Assembly (NCBI RefSeq): GCF_023953965.1 | Contig: NZ_JAMLIX010000001.1 | Span: 1,674,501-1,738,500 of the forward strand | DNA from: Bosea sp. (in: a-proteobacteria) | GTDB lineage: Bacteria > Pseudomonadota > Alphaproteobacteria > Rhizobiales > Beijerinckiaceae | Length of the DNA: 64,000 nt | Direction: 5' to 3' | Program-made: the position numbers and the translations under genes | In this document: positions 27,277-36,254 of the stretch, piece after piece | How positions within the stretch are numbered: the stretch's first letter is position 1 | Layout: the number at the start of each line of letters is the position of its first letter | Notes under the pieces: generated by a model | Told to the model about the DNA's origin: nothing | Seen by the model: only the letters and a program-made list of their open reading frames with translations | Database searches by the model: none

Positions 27277-27753
27277 TTGCCGCGCCCGTCTCCGCTCGCC
27301 GTCCGTGTTTCAGCCCAGATCGGCCGGGTCTTTCCGGCGCATGACGCCGTCGTCGACGCAGGACACATCGCCCGCTTCGCCCATGCGATCGGCGAGACGC
27401 GGCCGGTCTATTTCGAGGAGGCCGCGGCACGGGCAGCCGGCTATGAAACCATACCCGCCCCACCGACCTTCCTGTTCACGCTCAGCATCATGAAGCCGCG
27501 GCCCTTCGACATCTATGATGAGCTTGGGATCGAGCAGGCCGCCATCCTGCACGCCGGACAGTCGTTTCGGATCATCTCGCCGATCCTTGCCGGCCGGAAG
27601 CTGACTTTCTTGCCGCGTCTGTCCGGGGCGGTGGAAAAGAGCAGGGGAGCCCTGCTGTTCGTCTCGGTCGAGACCAGCGTCACGGACGCCGAGCACCGGT
27701 TGGTCGCCTTGCTGACCACGACCGTCGCAGCCCGGCAGGGCGCCGGCTCATGA
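27277..27753 (+). CDS. MaoC-like dehydratase, N-terminal-type hot-dog protein
   Basis: This 158-aa protein matches the N-terminal MaoC dehydratase region (HIARFAHAIGETRPVYFEEAAARAAGYETIPAPPTF). Such proteins pair with a MaoC protein that holds the catalytic residues, and together they hydrate enoyl-CoA. The start is TTG, with GGAGG about 9 nt upstream. It overlaps the next gene by 4 bp, as expected for two subunits. Confidence 0.82.
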   Translation: MPRPSPLAVRVSAQIGRVFPAHDAVVDAGHIARFAHAIGETRPVYFEEAAARAAGYETIPAPPTFLFTLSIMKPRPFDIYDELGIEQAAILHAGQSFRIISPILAGRKLTFLPRLSGAVEKSRGALLFVSVETSVTDAEHRLVALLTTTVAARQGAGS

Positions 27754-28136
27754 CACCGTCCCGTACACTGACAATGCCGCCGATCACGCGAAAGACTCTG
27801 GCGGAGTTCGCCGAGGCGTCCGGCGACCATAATCCCATCCATCTGGACCCCGAAGCAGCAAGGGCGTCGGGCCTGGACGACGTGATCGCGCACGGCATGC
27901 TGCTCGCCGCCTATGCCGGACGCGCCGTCGAGGCGGTATATCCCGATTGCGATATCAGGGACTTTAGCATCCGTTTCACCCGCACCGGCCGGATTGGTGA
28001 CGTTATCACAGTCGCTGTGATGTCTCGAAAAGCCGGGAACGACGGCGAACACCTGGAAGTCTGGGCAGTCGATCAGAACGGCGAGGTCAAGCTCGAAGCC
28101 GAGCTGTCCATCGCCGCCCGGCACAAGGGAGCCTGA
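27750..28136 (+). CDS. MaoC-family (R)-specific enoyl-CoA hydratase
   Basis: This 128-aa hot-dog protein keeps the R-hydratase motif ASGDHNPIHLDPEAA followed by IAHGMLLAAYAG, with the catalytic Asp and His. It probably forms a heteromer with the preceding protein. The ATG overlaps the previous stop (ATGA). The pair lies opposite the amidohydrolase operon, behind operator copy 3. Confidence 0.86.
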   Translation: MTPSRTLTMPPITRKTLAEFAEASGDHNPIHLDPEAARASGLDDVIAHGMLLAAYAGRAVEAVYPDCDIRDFSIRFTRTGRIGDVITVAVMSRKAGNDGEHLEVWAVDQNGEVKLEAELSIAARHKGA

Positions 28137-28248
28137 AAGGGAAAGGGCAAAACCGCGATCCCGGCCTCGAAATCAATGCCCCGGGCCGTATCGCCGGACA
28201 CAATCGGATCGCGCGGACCGCGCATCGCCTTTCCCGTTTCGAACGGAC

Positions 28249-28291
28249 TTAGAGCAATTCCGCGATTCTCCGAATCGCGGAATTGCTCTAA
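28249..28291. repeat. Perfect palindrome, 20-bp stem with 3-nt loop
   Basis: A perfect 20-bp inverted repeat (28249-28268 and 28272-28291, starting TTAGAGCAATTCC) lies between the MaoC gene and the IclR gene, which converge here. It can act as a terminator for both. It also has the look of a Rhizobiales repetitive palindrome. Confidence 0.75.
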
Positions 28292-28352
28292 GTCTTTGTT
28301 TTATCGCATTTTCTTCACGCGAACCGGTGTCCACTTCGCTCGAAAATACTCT
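28292..28352. repeat. Rhizobiales-type intergenic repeat next to the palindrome
   Basis: The stretch with GCATTTTCTTCACGCGAACC and CACTTCGCTCGAAAATAC matches a repeat I know from intergenic regions of Rhizobiales genomes. With the adjacent palindrome it forms a composite element. The assignment is from memory. Confidence 0.5.
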
Positions 28353-28362
28353 AGAAGTGTGG

Positions 28363-29166
28363 CTAACGGGCTGGCTTGGCGGGCCGTCCGTGATCGACTT
28401 GCCGTCCGTGGCCGAGCCGCCGGGATATCTGCTGGCTGGTTTCGATCAATGTGCCGGTATCGCGGGGAATGGGCTCGATGGGTAGGAACTGGATCGAGCC
28501 GACGATGGCGATCGACGCGACGCAGGCGTCCTGACTATCGAAGATCGGCGCAGCTACCGCATTAATGCCGAGCATCGCCTCTTCCGGCGCGGAGGCGAAA
28601 CCGCGCTTGGCGATCTCGATCAGTTCTTCTTCGATGCGCGGGGCCGACGTGATCGTCTTGTCGGTGAATGGCAGCAGCTTGCGGGCCAGCACGCGCTCCT
28701 GAAACGGCTTCGGCGCATAGGCGAGCATCACCTTGCCCTGCGCGGAGGCGTGGAACGCCAGTTCGCTGCCCGAGCGTACGCCGATTTCGATCGCCGAGGT
28801 GTTGGTCGCCTTCGAGACGACGAGCGCCCCGCGCGGCGTCATCTCCGACAGGACGACGGTGTGGCCGAGCTCGTCGCGCAGGGCACGCATCGGCCCCTCC
28901 GAGATCTGCACGAGATCGGTGTCCGTGGCGAGCCGCGACAGCAGGCGGCTGCGCGCGCCCATGCGGTAGCGCGTGGTCGCCGGATTTTGCACCAAATAGC
29001 CGCGCTCGACGAGCGTATGCAGATGGCGATGCACCGAGCCCTTGGTCACGCTCAGGCGTTCCGCGATCTGGGTCACGCCCAGTTCGTCTTCGGAAAAGGC
29101 CACCGCTTCCAGCACGTCGATCGCAAGCTGGACCGAGCGTACGCCCGAATTGTCTTGCCCGGCCAT
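28363..29166 (-). CDS. IclR-family transcriptional regulator (first of a pair)
   Basis: This 267-aa protein has the IclR winged helix (ELGVTQIAERLSVTKGSVHRHLHTL, about residues 27-52) and the C-terminal GAF-like effector domain (EEAMLGINAVAAPIFDSQ). It is divergent from the DUF6282-like gene and probably controls the cluster to the right. It is closely related to the second IclR at 38018-38827: ELGVTQIA, LTK/VTK and RGYLVQNP are shared. ATG at 29166. Confidence 0.88.
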   Translation of the reverse strand: MAGQDNSGVRSVQLAIDVLEAVAFSEDELGVTQIAERLSVTKGSVHRHLHTLVERGYLVQNPATTRYRMGARSRLLSRLATDTDLVQISEGPMRALRDELGHTVVLSEMTPRGALVVSKATNTSAIEIGVRSGSELAFHASAQGKVMLAYAPKPFQERVLARKLLPFTDKTITSAPRIEEELIEIAKRGFASAPEEAMLGINAVAAPIFDSQDACVASIAIVGSIQFLPIEPIPRDTGTLIETSQQISRRLGHGRQVDHGRPAKPAR

Positions 29167-29294
29167 GTTTCATCCCCCAACACGTTCGCGGTTGCGGAAC
29201 ATCATATGCAATCATGAGACATAATCCAAGACGCCGTGGAGGGTTTCAAAAGGCCTTTGTCATCGGCCATATTGCGCTGTATCAAAGGCAATCA

Positions 29295-29324
29295 TTGACA
29301 GAGTCGCTTTTAAAAACCTACACG
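29295..29324 (+). promoter_or_regulatory. Possible promoter of the second catabolic cluster
   Basis: TTGACA (29295-29300) is a consensus -35; the -10 position (CTACAC/TACACG) is poor. It lies about 75-100 bp before the DUF6282-like gene, in the IclR divergent region. Confidence 0.35.
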
Positions 29325-29397
29325 ATATGAAACGGTGTTTTGCTTTCGCGAACACGCCCTGGCTGTTGCCAGGGGCGGCCAGTCAGGAAATTTGCTC

Positions 29398-30336
29398 ATG
29401 AGCCTTGCGCAGGAAGCCGCCATCGAACGCCGCATCGACGATCTTCTCGTCGGCGCCATCGATCCGCATGTGCATAGCGGCCCATCGATCGCGCCGCGCG
29501 GCGTCGATCATCTCGAGCTTCTGCAGCAGGCGTCCGCAGCCGGCTTTGCCGCCGTGGTGACGAAGGATCACGACTACAGCGGCGTGATGACGGCGGAACT
29601 GATCAAGCGCCATCATCCCGAGCTCAAGACGAAGATCTATTCCAGCATCGCGCTCAACAACGTGATCGGCGGCTTCAACCCCTATGCCGTCGAACACATG
29701 GCGGCGATGGGCGGCAAGGTCGTCTGGTTCCCCACGCTGGCGGCGGAAAACCATCTGCGCTGGGAAAAGACCTCGAGTTGGCAGCACCCGGCTTCGACCG
29801 GCAAGATTCGGGCGGCGTCGCCGGTTCCCGTGCTCAACGACGACAGGAAGACGCTGCGCGACGAGGTCAAGGAGGTCATCGACATCATCGCCAGGAACGA
29901 CATGGTGCTGGCGAGCGGACATATCCATGTCAGCGAAAGCTGGATCGTGTTCGAGGAAGCCAGGCGTCGCGGCGTGAAGAGGATGGTGCTGACGCATCCG
30001 GAAGACATCGTCGATGCCAGCCTCGACGACGTGAAGGGCATCGCCGCGATGGGTGCTTTCGTCGAGCACTCGCTGTGCATGTTCCTCGAGGGCTCGAAGT
30101 TCAAGACTCGCGACGGCGGGGATCTGCGCGACCAGATCGAGGCGGCCGGCGTCGACCGGACCGTGATGTGCTCGGATCTCGGCCAGGTCGGCGTGTTCGG
30201 CCCGATCGAAGGCTTCCGGCGCGGCATCCGTCTGTGCATCGACTTCGGCTACGGCGACGAACAGATCCGCAAGATGGTTTCGACCAATGCCGCGCGGATG
30301 CTCGGCATCGAAGCCGACCTTCCGAAGGCCTCGTGA
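29398..30336 (+). CDS. DUF6282-like protein, amidohydrolase-type fold
   Basis: This 312-aa protein carries IDPHVHSGPSIAPRG (HxH, about residues 20-35) and resembles the family I know as DUF6282, which looks like a metal-dependent hydrolase. Other possible metal ligands are in KDHDYSG and in VLASGHIHVSES. No activity is established. ATG at 29398 follows AGGAAA by 10 nt; an earlier in-frame ATG would add 21 residues without family likeness. It is the first gene of the plus-strand cluster. Confidence 0.75.
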   Translation: MSLAQEAAIERRIDDLLVGAIDPHVHSGPSIAPRGVDHLELLQQASAAGFAAVVTKDHDYSGVMTAELIKRHHPELKTKIYSSIALNNVIGGFNPYAVEHMAAMGGKVVWFPTLAAENHLRWEKTSSWQHPASTGKIRAASPVPVLNDDRKTLRDEVKEVIDIIARNDMVLASGHIHVSESWIVFEEARRRGVKRMVLTHPEDIVDASLDDVKGIAAMGAFVEHSLCMFLEGSKFKTRDGGDLRDQIEAAGVDRTVMCSDLGQVGVFGPIEGFRRGIRLCIDFGYGDEQIRKMVSTNAARMLGIEADLPKAS

Positions 30337-30373
30337 CCGCGCCGAACCAAGAAGAGTGCCGAGGGAGCTTGCG

Positions 30374-31315
30374 ATGTACGACACGACCGACCCGCGCGCC
30401 AAACTGGCCGCCACTCCGGCCGCCGATGCGAAGCTGCCGGCCTCGGGGCCCTTCGGTCGCGCTGAATATCTGCGCTTCTATCGGGAGCCGGCGCAGGAAG
30501 AGGGCGCTTGGGGCAAGACCTGGTATGGCCGTGGCCAAAACTTCGTCATCGTCTATTCCGAGCTGGAGAAGGGGGCCGAGCTGTCGCGCGACGCCCAGCC
30601 CGACGAATATGTCGTGCTGCTGCCGGATCCCGCCGCCTCGGCCGAGATTGCGACCGAGGACGGTACGCAGCGCGTGAAGGGAGGCTCGCTTGCCTTCGTG
30701 CCGCCGGGCAAGTCGAGCCTGCGCATGATCGCTCCAGGCCGTGTCGTGCGCATGTTCACGACCAAGTCGGCCGACATCGCGGCAAAAAGCGCCAATGCCG
30801 ACGCCTATGCCCAGGCCAAGCCACATGTCTCGGAGGCCGTGGCCTGGCCGGTGCCGAAAGACGGCTACAAGCTCCGTGTCTACGATCTCGACGTGCCGCC
30901 GGAGCCCGGTCGGTTCGGGCGTATCTGGCGCTGCACGACGTTCATGGTGAACTGTCTCGACATCTGGCAGGGGCCGCGCGACGAGACCAAGATGTCGCCG
31001 CACCACCATGACGACTTCGAGCAATGCTCGCTCGCGCTCGAGGGTGACTTCGTCCACCATCTGCGCTGGCCGTGGACCGTCAACAAGCAGCACTGGCACG
31101 CTGACGACCATGAATTCTGCGGCTCGCCCTCGATCGCCGTCATCCCCCCGCCGGCGATCCACACCACGGCCGCGACCGGCGAGGGCGCGAACCAGCTCGT
31201 CGACATTTTCTGCCCGCCGCGCATCGACTTCTCCGAGAAGCCGGGCTGGGTCCTGAATGCCGACGACTATCCGATGCCGCAGGACGCGGGGAGGCATCAT
31301 GTCCAGGACCGATAG
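30374..31315 (+). CDS. Cupin-domain protein, 313 aa
   Basis: The protein looks like a two-part cupin: an N-terminal half without clear metal ligands and a C-terminal half with SPHHHDDFEQCSLALEG and HWHADDH, a His-rich cupin metal site. Cupins include isomerases, decarboxylases and dioxygenases of hydroxy- and keto-acids; the one here is not defined. ATG at 30374 has GAGGGAG upstream. The next gene begins 17 bp before its stop. Confidence 0.75.
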   Translation: MYDTTDPRAKLAATPAADAKLPASGPFGRAEYLRFYREPAQEEGAWGKTWYGRGQNFVIVYSELEKGAELSRDAQPDEYVVLLPDPAASAEIATEDGTQRVKGGSLAFVPPGKSSLRMIAPGRVVRMFTTKSADIAAKSANADAYAQAKPHVSEAVAWPVPKDGYKLRVYDLDVPPEPGRFGRIWRCTTFMVNCLDIWQGPRDETKMSPHHHDDFEQCSLALEGDFVHHLRWPWTVNKQHWHADDHEFCGSPSIAVIPPPAIHTTAATGEGANQLVDIFCPPRIDFSEKPGWVLNADDYPMPQDAGRHHVQDR

Positions 31316-32069
31316 CTTTCGCTCCCGGCTGCATGCCGGAGACAATCTGATCGGCACGTTCCTAAAGACGCCGACCAGCCATGCCGCCGAAATCGTCGGC
31401 GGCCTCGGTTTCGACTTCGTCGTCATCGATCAGGAGCACGCTCCGTTCGACCGCATCGCGACCGATGTCGCGCTGTTGGCGGCACGCGCGACCGATACGC
31501 CGGCATTGGTGCGTGTACCGGGACCCGAAGCGATTCTCTCCGTGCTCGATTGCGGTGCGACCGGCGTGCTGGTTCCGCATGTCGCCACGGTCGAGCATGC
31601 CCGGGAGGCCGTGGCCCTGTGCCGTTATGCCGGCGGCCGCCGCGGTTTCGCCACCAGCACGCGCGCCGGTGGCTACACGGCGGTGCCGATGTGGCAGCAC
31701 ATCAAGGAGCGCGACGAGCAGACGGTCGTCGTGGCGCAGATCGAAGACCCGCAGGCGCTCGACCAGATCGAGGCGATCGCGGCGGTCGACGGGATCGACT
31801 CGCTGTTTATCGGCCGCGCCGATCTCTCCTGCGCCTTTGCCGATCAGTCGAAGGATCCGCCGGCGGTGCGCGAGGCCGTCGAGAAAATCTGCGCCGCCGC
31901 ACGAAAAGCCGGCAGGCCGGTCAGCGTCTATATCGGCGGCGAGTCCGAGGCGACCTGGCTGCGCTCGCTCGGAGCCAGCATGTTCGTGTTGTCGTCCGAT
32001 CAGGGCTTCCTGCGCGAGGCCGCCGCGAGGGGCCTCGCCGGTGTCAGAAAGGCCGTTGCAGTGGTCTGA
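31299..32069 (+). CDS. HpcH/HpaI-family aldolase
   Basis: This 256-aa TIM-barrel protein keeps VVIDQEHAPFD (metal/His site), VRVPGPE (catalytic Arg), VPHVATVEHA and QIEDPQALDQIEAIAAVDGIDSLFIG RADLS. Class II aldolases of this family cleave 2-keto-4-hydroxy acids to pyruvate and an aldehyde. ATG at 31299 is inside the end of the cupin gene (17-bp overlap). It gives the cluster a plausible carbon-carbon cleavage step. Confidence 0.87.
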   Translation: MSRTDSFRSRLHAGDNLIGTFLKTPTSHAAEIVGGLGFDFVVIDQEHAPFDRIATDVALLAARATDTPALVRVPGPEAILSVLDCGATGVLVPHVATVEHAREAVALCRYAGGRRGFATSTRAGGYTAVPMWQHIKERDEQTVVVAQIEDPQALDQIEAIAAVDGIDSLFIGRADLSCAFADQSKDPPAVREAVEKICAAARKAGRPVSVYIGGESEATWLRSLGASMFVLSSDQGFLREAAARGLAGVRKAVAVV

Positions 32070-32187
32070 CGGGCCGCGAAACCCCGTTCCGGGACCGCCG
32101 GACGTTTGACAAGGATGAAAGCAGGAGGTTAGCTCCTCGCTAACAAAGTACGCATATCGAGAACAAAGTTTAACCTGGGGAGAAGCC

Positions 32188-33324
32188 ATGTACGTTTATT
32201 GCAAAGCTGGTATCGCTGCGGCCGTCGCGATGCTCGTGTTCTCGACCGCCTCGCAGGCGGCCGACATCAAGATTGGCGGCGCGGTCGCGTTGTCCGGTTA
32301 CCTCGCCACCATCGACCGGTCCTGGAATGACGCCGCGATGCTGGCGGTCGAGGAGATCAACAAGGCCGGCGGCGTCAACGGCCAGAAGATTACCATGACG
32401 GTCGAGGACATGCGCTCGGAGCCGGTCGACGCCGTCAACGTGACCAAGAAGATGCTGTCCAACGGCGCGACGATCCTGATCAACGGATCGAGCTCAGCCG
32501 GCAACGCGGCCGCCTACCCGCTGGCGGCGCGCCAGAATGTGCCGATGATCATCGGTTCGATCCTGCCGCCCAAGGAAAGTGATCCGAAATGGGCCTATTC
32601 CTTCCTGCCGCCGCCGACCTTCGAAGTCGCGCTGCGTCTGAAGTATCTCAAAGAGAAGCTGAACCTGACCAAGATCGGCGTGCTGCATGATCCGACGCCC
32701 TACACCGCGCTGCAGAAGAACTACCTGACCAGCGTCGTCGGCGAATACGGCATCACGGTCGTTGCGACCGAGCAGTATCAGCAGAACGATTCCGATATGT
32801 CGGCCTATATCGCCAAGATGCAGGCGGCGGGTGCACAGGCGATCGTGAAGATCGGCGTCGGCCCCAGCACCGTGACGGCGGCCAAGGGTCTGAAGCAGCT
32901 CAACTCGACGATTCCCTTGCTGGTCAATGCCGACACGCTCGACGTGCTCAAGGGCGGCGCGGACGTGCTCGGCAAGCAGTTCTTCTTCCCGGCCCCGCCG
33001 CCGCAGATTTACGATGCGCTCGCTGCCGACTCGCCGCTTCGCAAGCCGGTCGAGTCCTTCCTGACGGTCTGGAAGGCGAAGTATGGCGATCGTGACCCGT
33101 CCTGGGCCAGCCGCGGTTGGGATGCCGTCCAGATCATCGCGGCTGCGGTGAAGAAGGCGGATGCGACGTCCGGCGAAAAGCTGCGCGCCGCCTTCGACCA
33201 GATGGGCGACTATGTCGGTGCCGGTGCCGAGTACAACTTCTCGGCGACCAACCATACGGGCATCGTGAAGAACCCCTTCATCATGACGCAGATCGTCGAC
33301 GGCAAGTTCGTCCTGCACGACTGA
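32188..33324 (+). CDS. LIV-type ABC transporter substrate-binding protein (second system)
   Basis: This 378-aa periplasmic protein has a signal peptide (AAVAMLVFSTASQAADIKIG) and the type I binding fold (ADIKIGGAVALSGYLATIDRSW). It is the binding partner of the importer encoded at 34472-37916. A ribosome site GGGGAG lies 9 nt before the ATG. The ligand is probably a substrate of the surrounding enzymes. Confidence 0.88.
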   Translation: MYVYCKAGIAAAVAMLVFSTASQAADIKIGGAVALSGYLATIDRSWNDAAMLAVEEINKAGGVNGQKITMTVEDMRSEPVDAVNVTKKMLSNGATILINGSSSAGNAAAYPLAARQNVPMIIGSILPPKESDPKWAYSFLPPPTFEVALRLKYLKEKLNLTKIGVLHDPTPYTALQKNYLTSVVGEYGITVVATEQYQQNDSDMSAYIAKMQAAGAQAIVKIGVGPSTVTAAKGLKQLNSTIPLLVNADTLDVLKGGADVLGKQFFFPAPPPQIYDALAADSPLRKPVESFLTVWKAKYGDRDPSWASRGWDAVQIIAAAVKKADATSGEKLRAAFDQMGDYVGAGAEYNFSATNHTGIVKNPFIMTQIVDGKFVLHD

Positions 33325-33403
33325 TCGATGAAAAACGAGGGGCGGAAGGCACGCCGTTGCCTCCGCCCCGCTTCCTCGCGGTTCCTTCAATCGGGCGATC
33401 GAC

Positions 33404-34462
33404 GTGACCATCCGTTCCGAAGCCATCGTTGCGCAGATCGAAGACGTGCTGGTGGGCTGGACGATGTCGCCCGCGCCGGCGAAGGTCGTCGCCGAGGTGC
33501 TCGGCTGGGCTGATCTGCACGGCATCGAGAGCCACGGCATTTCGATGCTGACCATGTATGACGACTGGCGGCGCGCCGGCCGCGTCGATATGCAGGCCGA
33601 CATCGCGATCCTGCGCGAAACGCCGGTGTCGGCGCTCATCGACGGCGGCGGCGGGCTCGGTCATCCGCCGGCGCATCTGGCGATGACGATGGCCATCGAC
33701 AAGGCGAAGCGATCCGGCATGGCTGCCGTTTCGGTGCGGCATTCCTCGCATTACGGCGCTTGCGGCTACTATACCGCTATGGCTGCCGAGGCCGGCCTGA
33801 TCGGGATCACGACGACCACGACGCCGGGCGTGCGCGTGGCGCCGACCGGTGGCGCGGAGGGCAAGCTCGGCACCGATCCATGGAGCTTCTCGGCCCCCGG
33901 CGACGAGGGCCGGCCGTTCCTGCTCGACATGGCAACCACGACGGTCGCCTACGGCAAGATCCGCAACAAGGCGAACGAAGGCCTGTCCGCGCCGCTCGGC
34001 TGGGTGCTGGATGAAGCCGGCGGCCCGAGCACCGATCCGGGCGTTGTCGTCGGCGGCAAGGGATTTCAGACGCCGCTCGGCGGCACTGCGGACGGCAGCA
34101 GCCACAAGGGCTACGGCCTGAGCATGATGGTCAACATCCTGTCGTCATGCCTGTCCGGCGCCGATCTGGTCACCGATCCCGCGCACACGCAGCGGCCGGG
34201 CCATCTCGGCCATTTCTTTCTCGCGCTCGATCCGGGCCTGTTTCGCAATCCGGCCGATGTCCGCGGCGACGTCGCGCAACTCTGCGACGATCTGCGGGCG
34301 ACGCGGCCGATCGATCCGGCGAAGCCGGTCATGGTGGCCGGCGATCCCGAGCGCGCGATGGCCGAGAAGCGCCGCCGCGACGGCATCGTCATACCCGATG
34401 GCTTGAAGGCGAAGCTGAAAGCGATTGCCCAGGATACCGGCGCTGTCTGGCGTCTGAACTGA
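33404..34462 (+). CDS. Malate/L-lactate dehydrogenase-family (Ldh) oxidoreductase
   Basis: This 352-aa protein has the pattern of the NAD(P)-dependent malate/L-sulfolactate/ureidoglycolate dehydrogenase family, with DLHGIESHGI and VSVRHSSHYGACGYYTAMA. It would oxidise a 2-hydroxyacid or reduce a 2-ketoacid. The start is GTG at 33404. It lies between the binding protein gene and the ATPase gene of the importer, so it belongs to the same unit. Confidence 0.86.
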   Translation: MTIRSEAIVAQIEDVLVGWTMSPAPAKVVAEVLGWADLHGIESHGISMLTMYDDWRRAGRVDMQADIAILRETPVSALIDGGGGLGHPPAHLAMTMAIDKAKRSGMAAVSVRHSSHYGACGYYTAMAAEAGLIGITTTTTPGVRVAPTGGAEGKLGTDPWSFSAPGDEGRPFLLDMATTTVAYGKIRNKANEGLSAPLGWVLDEAGGPSTDPGVVVGGKGFQTPLGGTADGSSHKGYGLSMMVNILSSCLSGADLVTDPAHTQRPGHLGHFFLALDPGLFRNPADVRGDVAQLCDDLRATRPIDPAKPVMVAGDPERAMAEKRRRDGIVIPDGLKAKLKAIAQDTGAVWRLN

Positions 34463-34471
34463 GGAAGGCTC

Positions 34472-35239
34472 GTGTCAGAAACATCCCGCCCGCAATCGCC
34501 GGCCTCCACGACCGCCGCGACCATGCTCGACGCGCGCGACCTTACCGCCACCTATGGTCGCGTCGAGGTGCTGCACTCGGTTTCATTTCATGTGAACCGG
34601 GGCGAGGTCCTCGTCGTGCTCGGGCCGAACGGCGCGGGCAAATCGACGCTGCTTCGCTCGCTGATGGCGCAGGTGGAGCGCACCGGCTCGATCAGATTCC
34701 AGGGAGAGGCGGTCGAGAGCTGGTCAACCGATCAACTCGCGAGCGCCGGCCTGATCATGGTGCCGGAAGGCCGTGGCATTCTCGGGCCGCTATCGGTGCG
34801 GGACAACCTGGACCTCGGTTCCTATATGCGCCGTGACGGCCGCCGCGCGATCGATGCCGATCTCGACAAGGTGTTCACGCTGTTCCCGCGCCTGAAGGAG
34901 CGACAGAATCAGCGCGCCGGTTCGCTTTCCGGCGGCGAACAGCAGATGCTGGCCATCGGGCGCGCCATTCTCGGCAGCCCCAAGCTGCTGCTGCTCGACG
35001 AGCCGTCGCTCGGTCTCGCGCCACGCGTGATGGATGAAATCCTGCAAAGCCTGGAAACACTGAAGAACAGCGGCCTGACCATTCTGCTGGTGGAACAGAA
35101 AGCGCCGCTCGCGCTGAAGATCGCAAGCCGTGCCTATGTGCTGCGATCCGGCCGCATCGCGACCGAAGCGAGCGCTGCCGATCTCACATCCGAAGAAGCG
35201 CTCGCCAAACTCTATCTCGGAGCTCACGACCATGGCTGA
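34472..35239 (+). CDS. livF: LIV-type ABC transporter ATP-binding protein LivF (second system)
   Basis: This 255-aa ATPase has Walker A GPNGAGKSTLL, signature LSGGEQQML and Walker B LLLLDEPSLGLAP. A 20-residue N-terminal tail precedes the conserved core. The start is GTG with GAGGAAGG upstream. It overlaps livM by 8 bp. The name marks the subunit family only. Confidence 0.88.
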   Translation: MSETSRPQSPASTTAATMLDARDLTATYGRVEVLHSVSFHVNRGEVLVVLGPNGAGKSTLLRSLMAQVERTGSIRFQGEAVESWSTDQLASAGLIMVPEGRGILGPLSVRDNLDLGSYMRRDGRRAIDADLDKVFTLFPRLKERQNQRAGSLSGGEQQMLAIGRAILGSPKLLLLDEPSLGLAPRVMDEILQSLETLKNSGLTILLVEQKAPLALKIASRAYVLRSGRIATEASAADLTSEEALAKLYLGAHDHG

Positions 35240-36254
35240 TCCGGACACTTCAGCGGCGTCGGGGCTCGGGTTGCCGCCGCGGGCCGCCGCGGGCAATCGC
35301 TCGCTGCGTATCGTCATTGTCGGCATGGCCGTCATCGTCGCCATGCTGCCCTTCGTCGCCAGCACCTATGTGCTGTCGCTGCTCGTCCTCGCGGGCATCT
35401 ACGCGGTGCTGGTGATCGGCCTCGAATTGTTCATGGGGCAGACCGGGCAGGTCTCGTTCGGTCATAACGCCTTTGCCGTGCTCGGCGGCTATGCGACCGC
35501 GATCCTGACCACGACGCATAACTGGCCGCCGCTGGCGGCGCTCGCGTTCTCGATCGTGATCTCGGTCATTGCCGCGCTGATCATCGGCGCGCGCACCCTG
35601 CAATTGCGCGGCCACTACCTCGCGATGGCGACGCTGGCGCTGGGCATGATCGCCTATACGCTCACCGTGCAGCTGACCTCGCTGACCAATGGGTTCGCCG
35701 GCATCACCGGCATCGCGCCGCTGGGCATCGGTCCGCTCGAACTCACAAGCGACCTTCAATATTATTACGTGGTCTGGACCATCGCCGCGCTCGGCATCTG
35801 GTCGTCGTTCCGCATCAAGGATTCGCGCGTCGGCCGCGCGCTCGGCGCCATCGCCGGCAATGAGGAGGCAGCCTCGGCGCTCGGCATCAATGCGGCGCGG
35901 CTGAAGCTGACCGCCTTCGTCATCTCGGCAGCCTATGCCGCCGTTGCCGGCTCGCTGATGGCGCATTTCGTCGGCTTCCTCAGCCCGGAGGTCTTCGGCC
36001 TCGATCTCGTGACCCTGCTCTTCGCCATGCTGTTCGTCGGCGGCATCGGCACGATCTACGGCCCCGTCGTCGGAGCCGTGCTCATCGCGCTGTTGCCGGC
36101 GATCCTGGGTCCGCTCGCGGAATATCGCCAGCTCGCCTACGGCGTCATTCTGCTCGCCGTTATCATGTTCGCGCCGAGCGGCGCATTCCGCCAGATCGTC
36201 GGCTTGGCCGAGCGCTTGTTCGATGGCTCGTCGCGAGGGGTGAAACGTGGCTGA
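35232..36254 (+). CDS. livM: LIV-type ABC transporter permease LivM (second system)
   Basis: This 340-aa membrane protein has the LivM loop GQTGQVSFGHNAFAVLGGYATA and about nine hydrophobic segments. It forms the channel with LivH. ATG at 35232 overlaps the livF stop, and its end overlaps livG by 8 bp. Unlike the first system's permease it carries no fused ATPase. Confidence 0.9.
   Translation: MADPDTSAASGLGLPPRAAAGNRSLRIVIVGMAVIVAMLPFVASTYVLSLLVLAGIYAVLVIGLELFMGQTGQVSFGHNAFAVLGGYATAILTTTHNWPPLAALAFSIVISVIAALIIGARTLQLRGHYLAMATLALGMIAYTLTVQLTSLTNGFAGITGIAPLGIGPLELTSDLQYYYVVWTIAALGIWSSFRIKDSRVGRALGAIAGNEEAASALGINAARLKLTAFVISAAYAAVAGSLMAHFVGFLSPEVFGLDLVTLLFAMLFVGGIGTIYGPVVGAVLIALLPAILGPLAEYRQLAYGVILLAVIMFAPSGAFRQIVGLAERLFDGSSRGVKRG

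Noticed and set aside
29274..29287. TTGCGCTGTATCAA as a FixK/FNR box before the DUF6282-like gene
   Set aside because: Only 8 of 10 positions match and the neighbouring regulator is of the IclR type.
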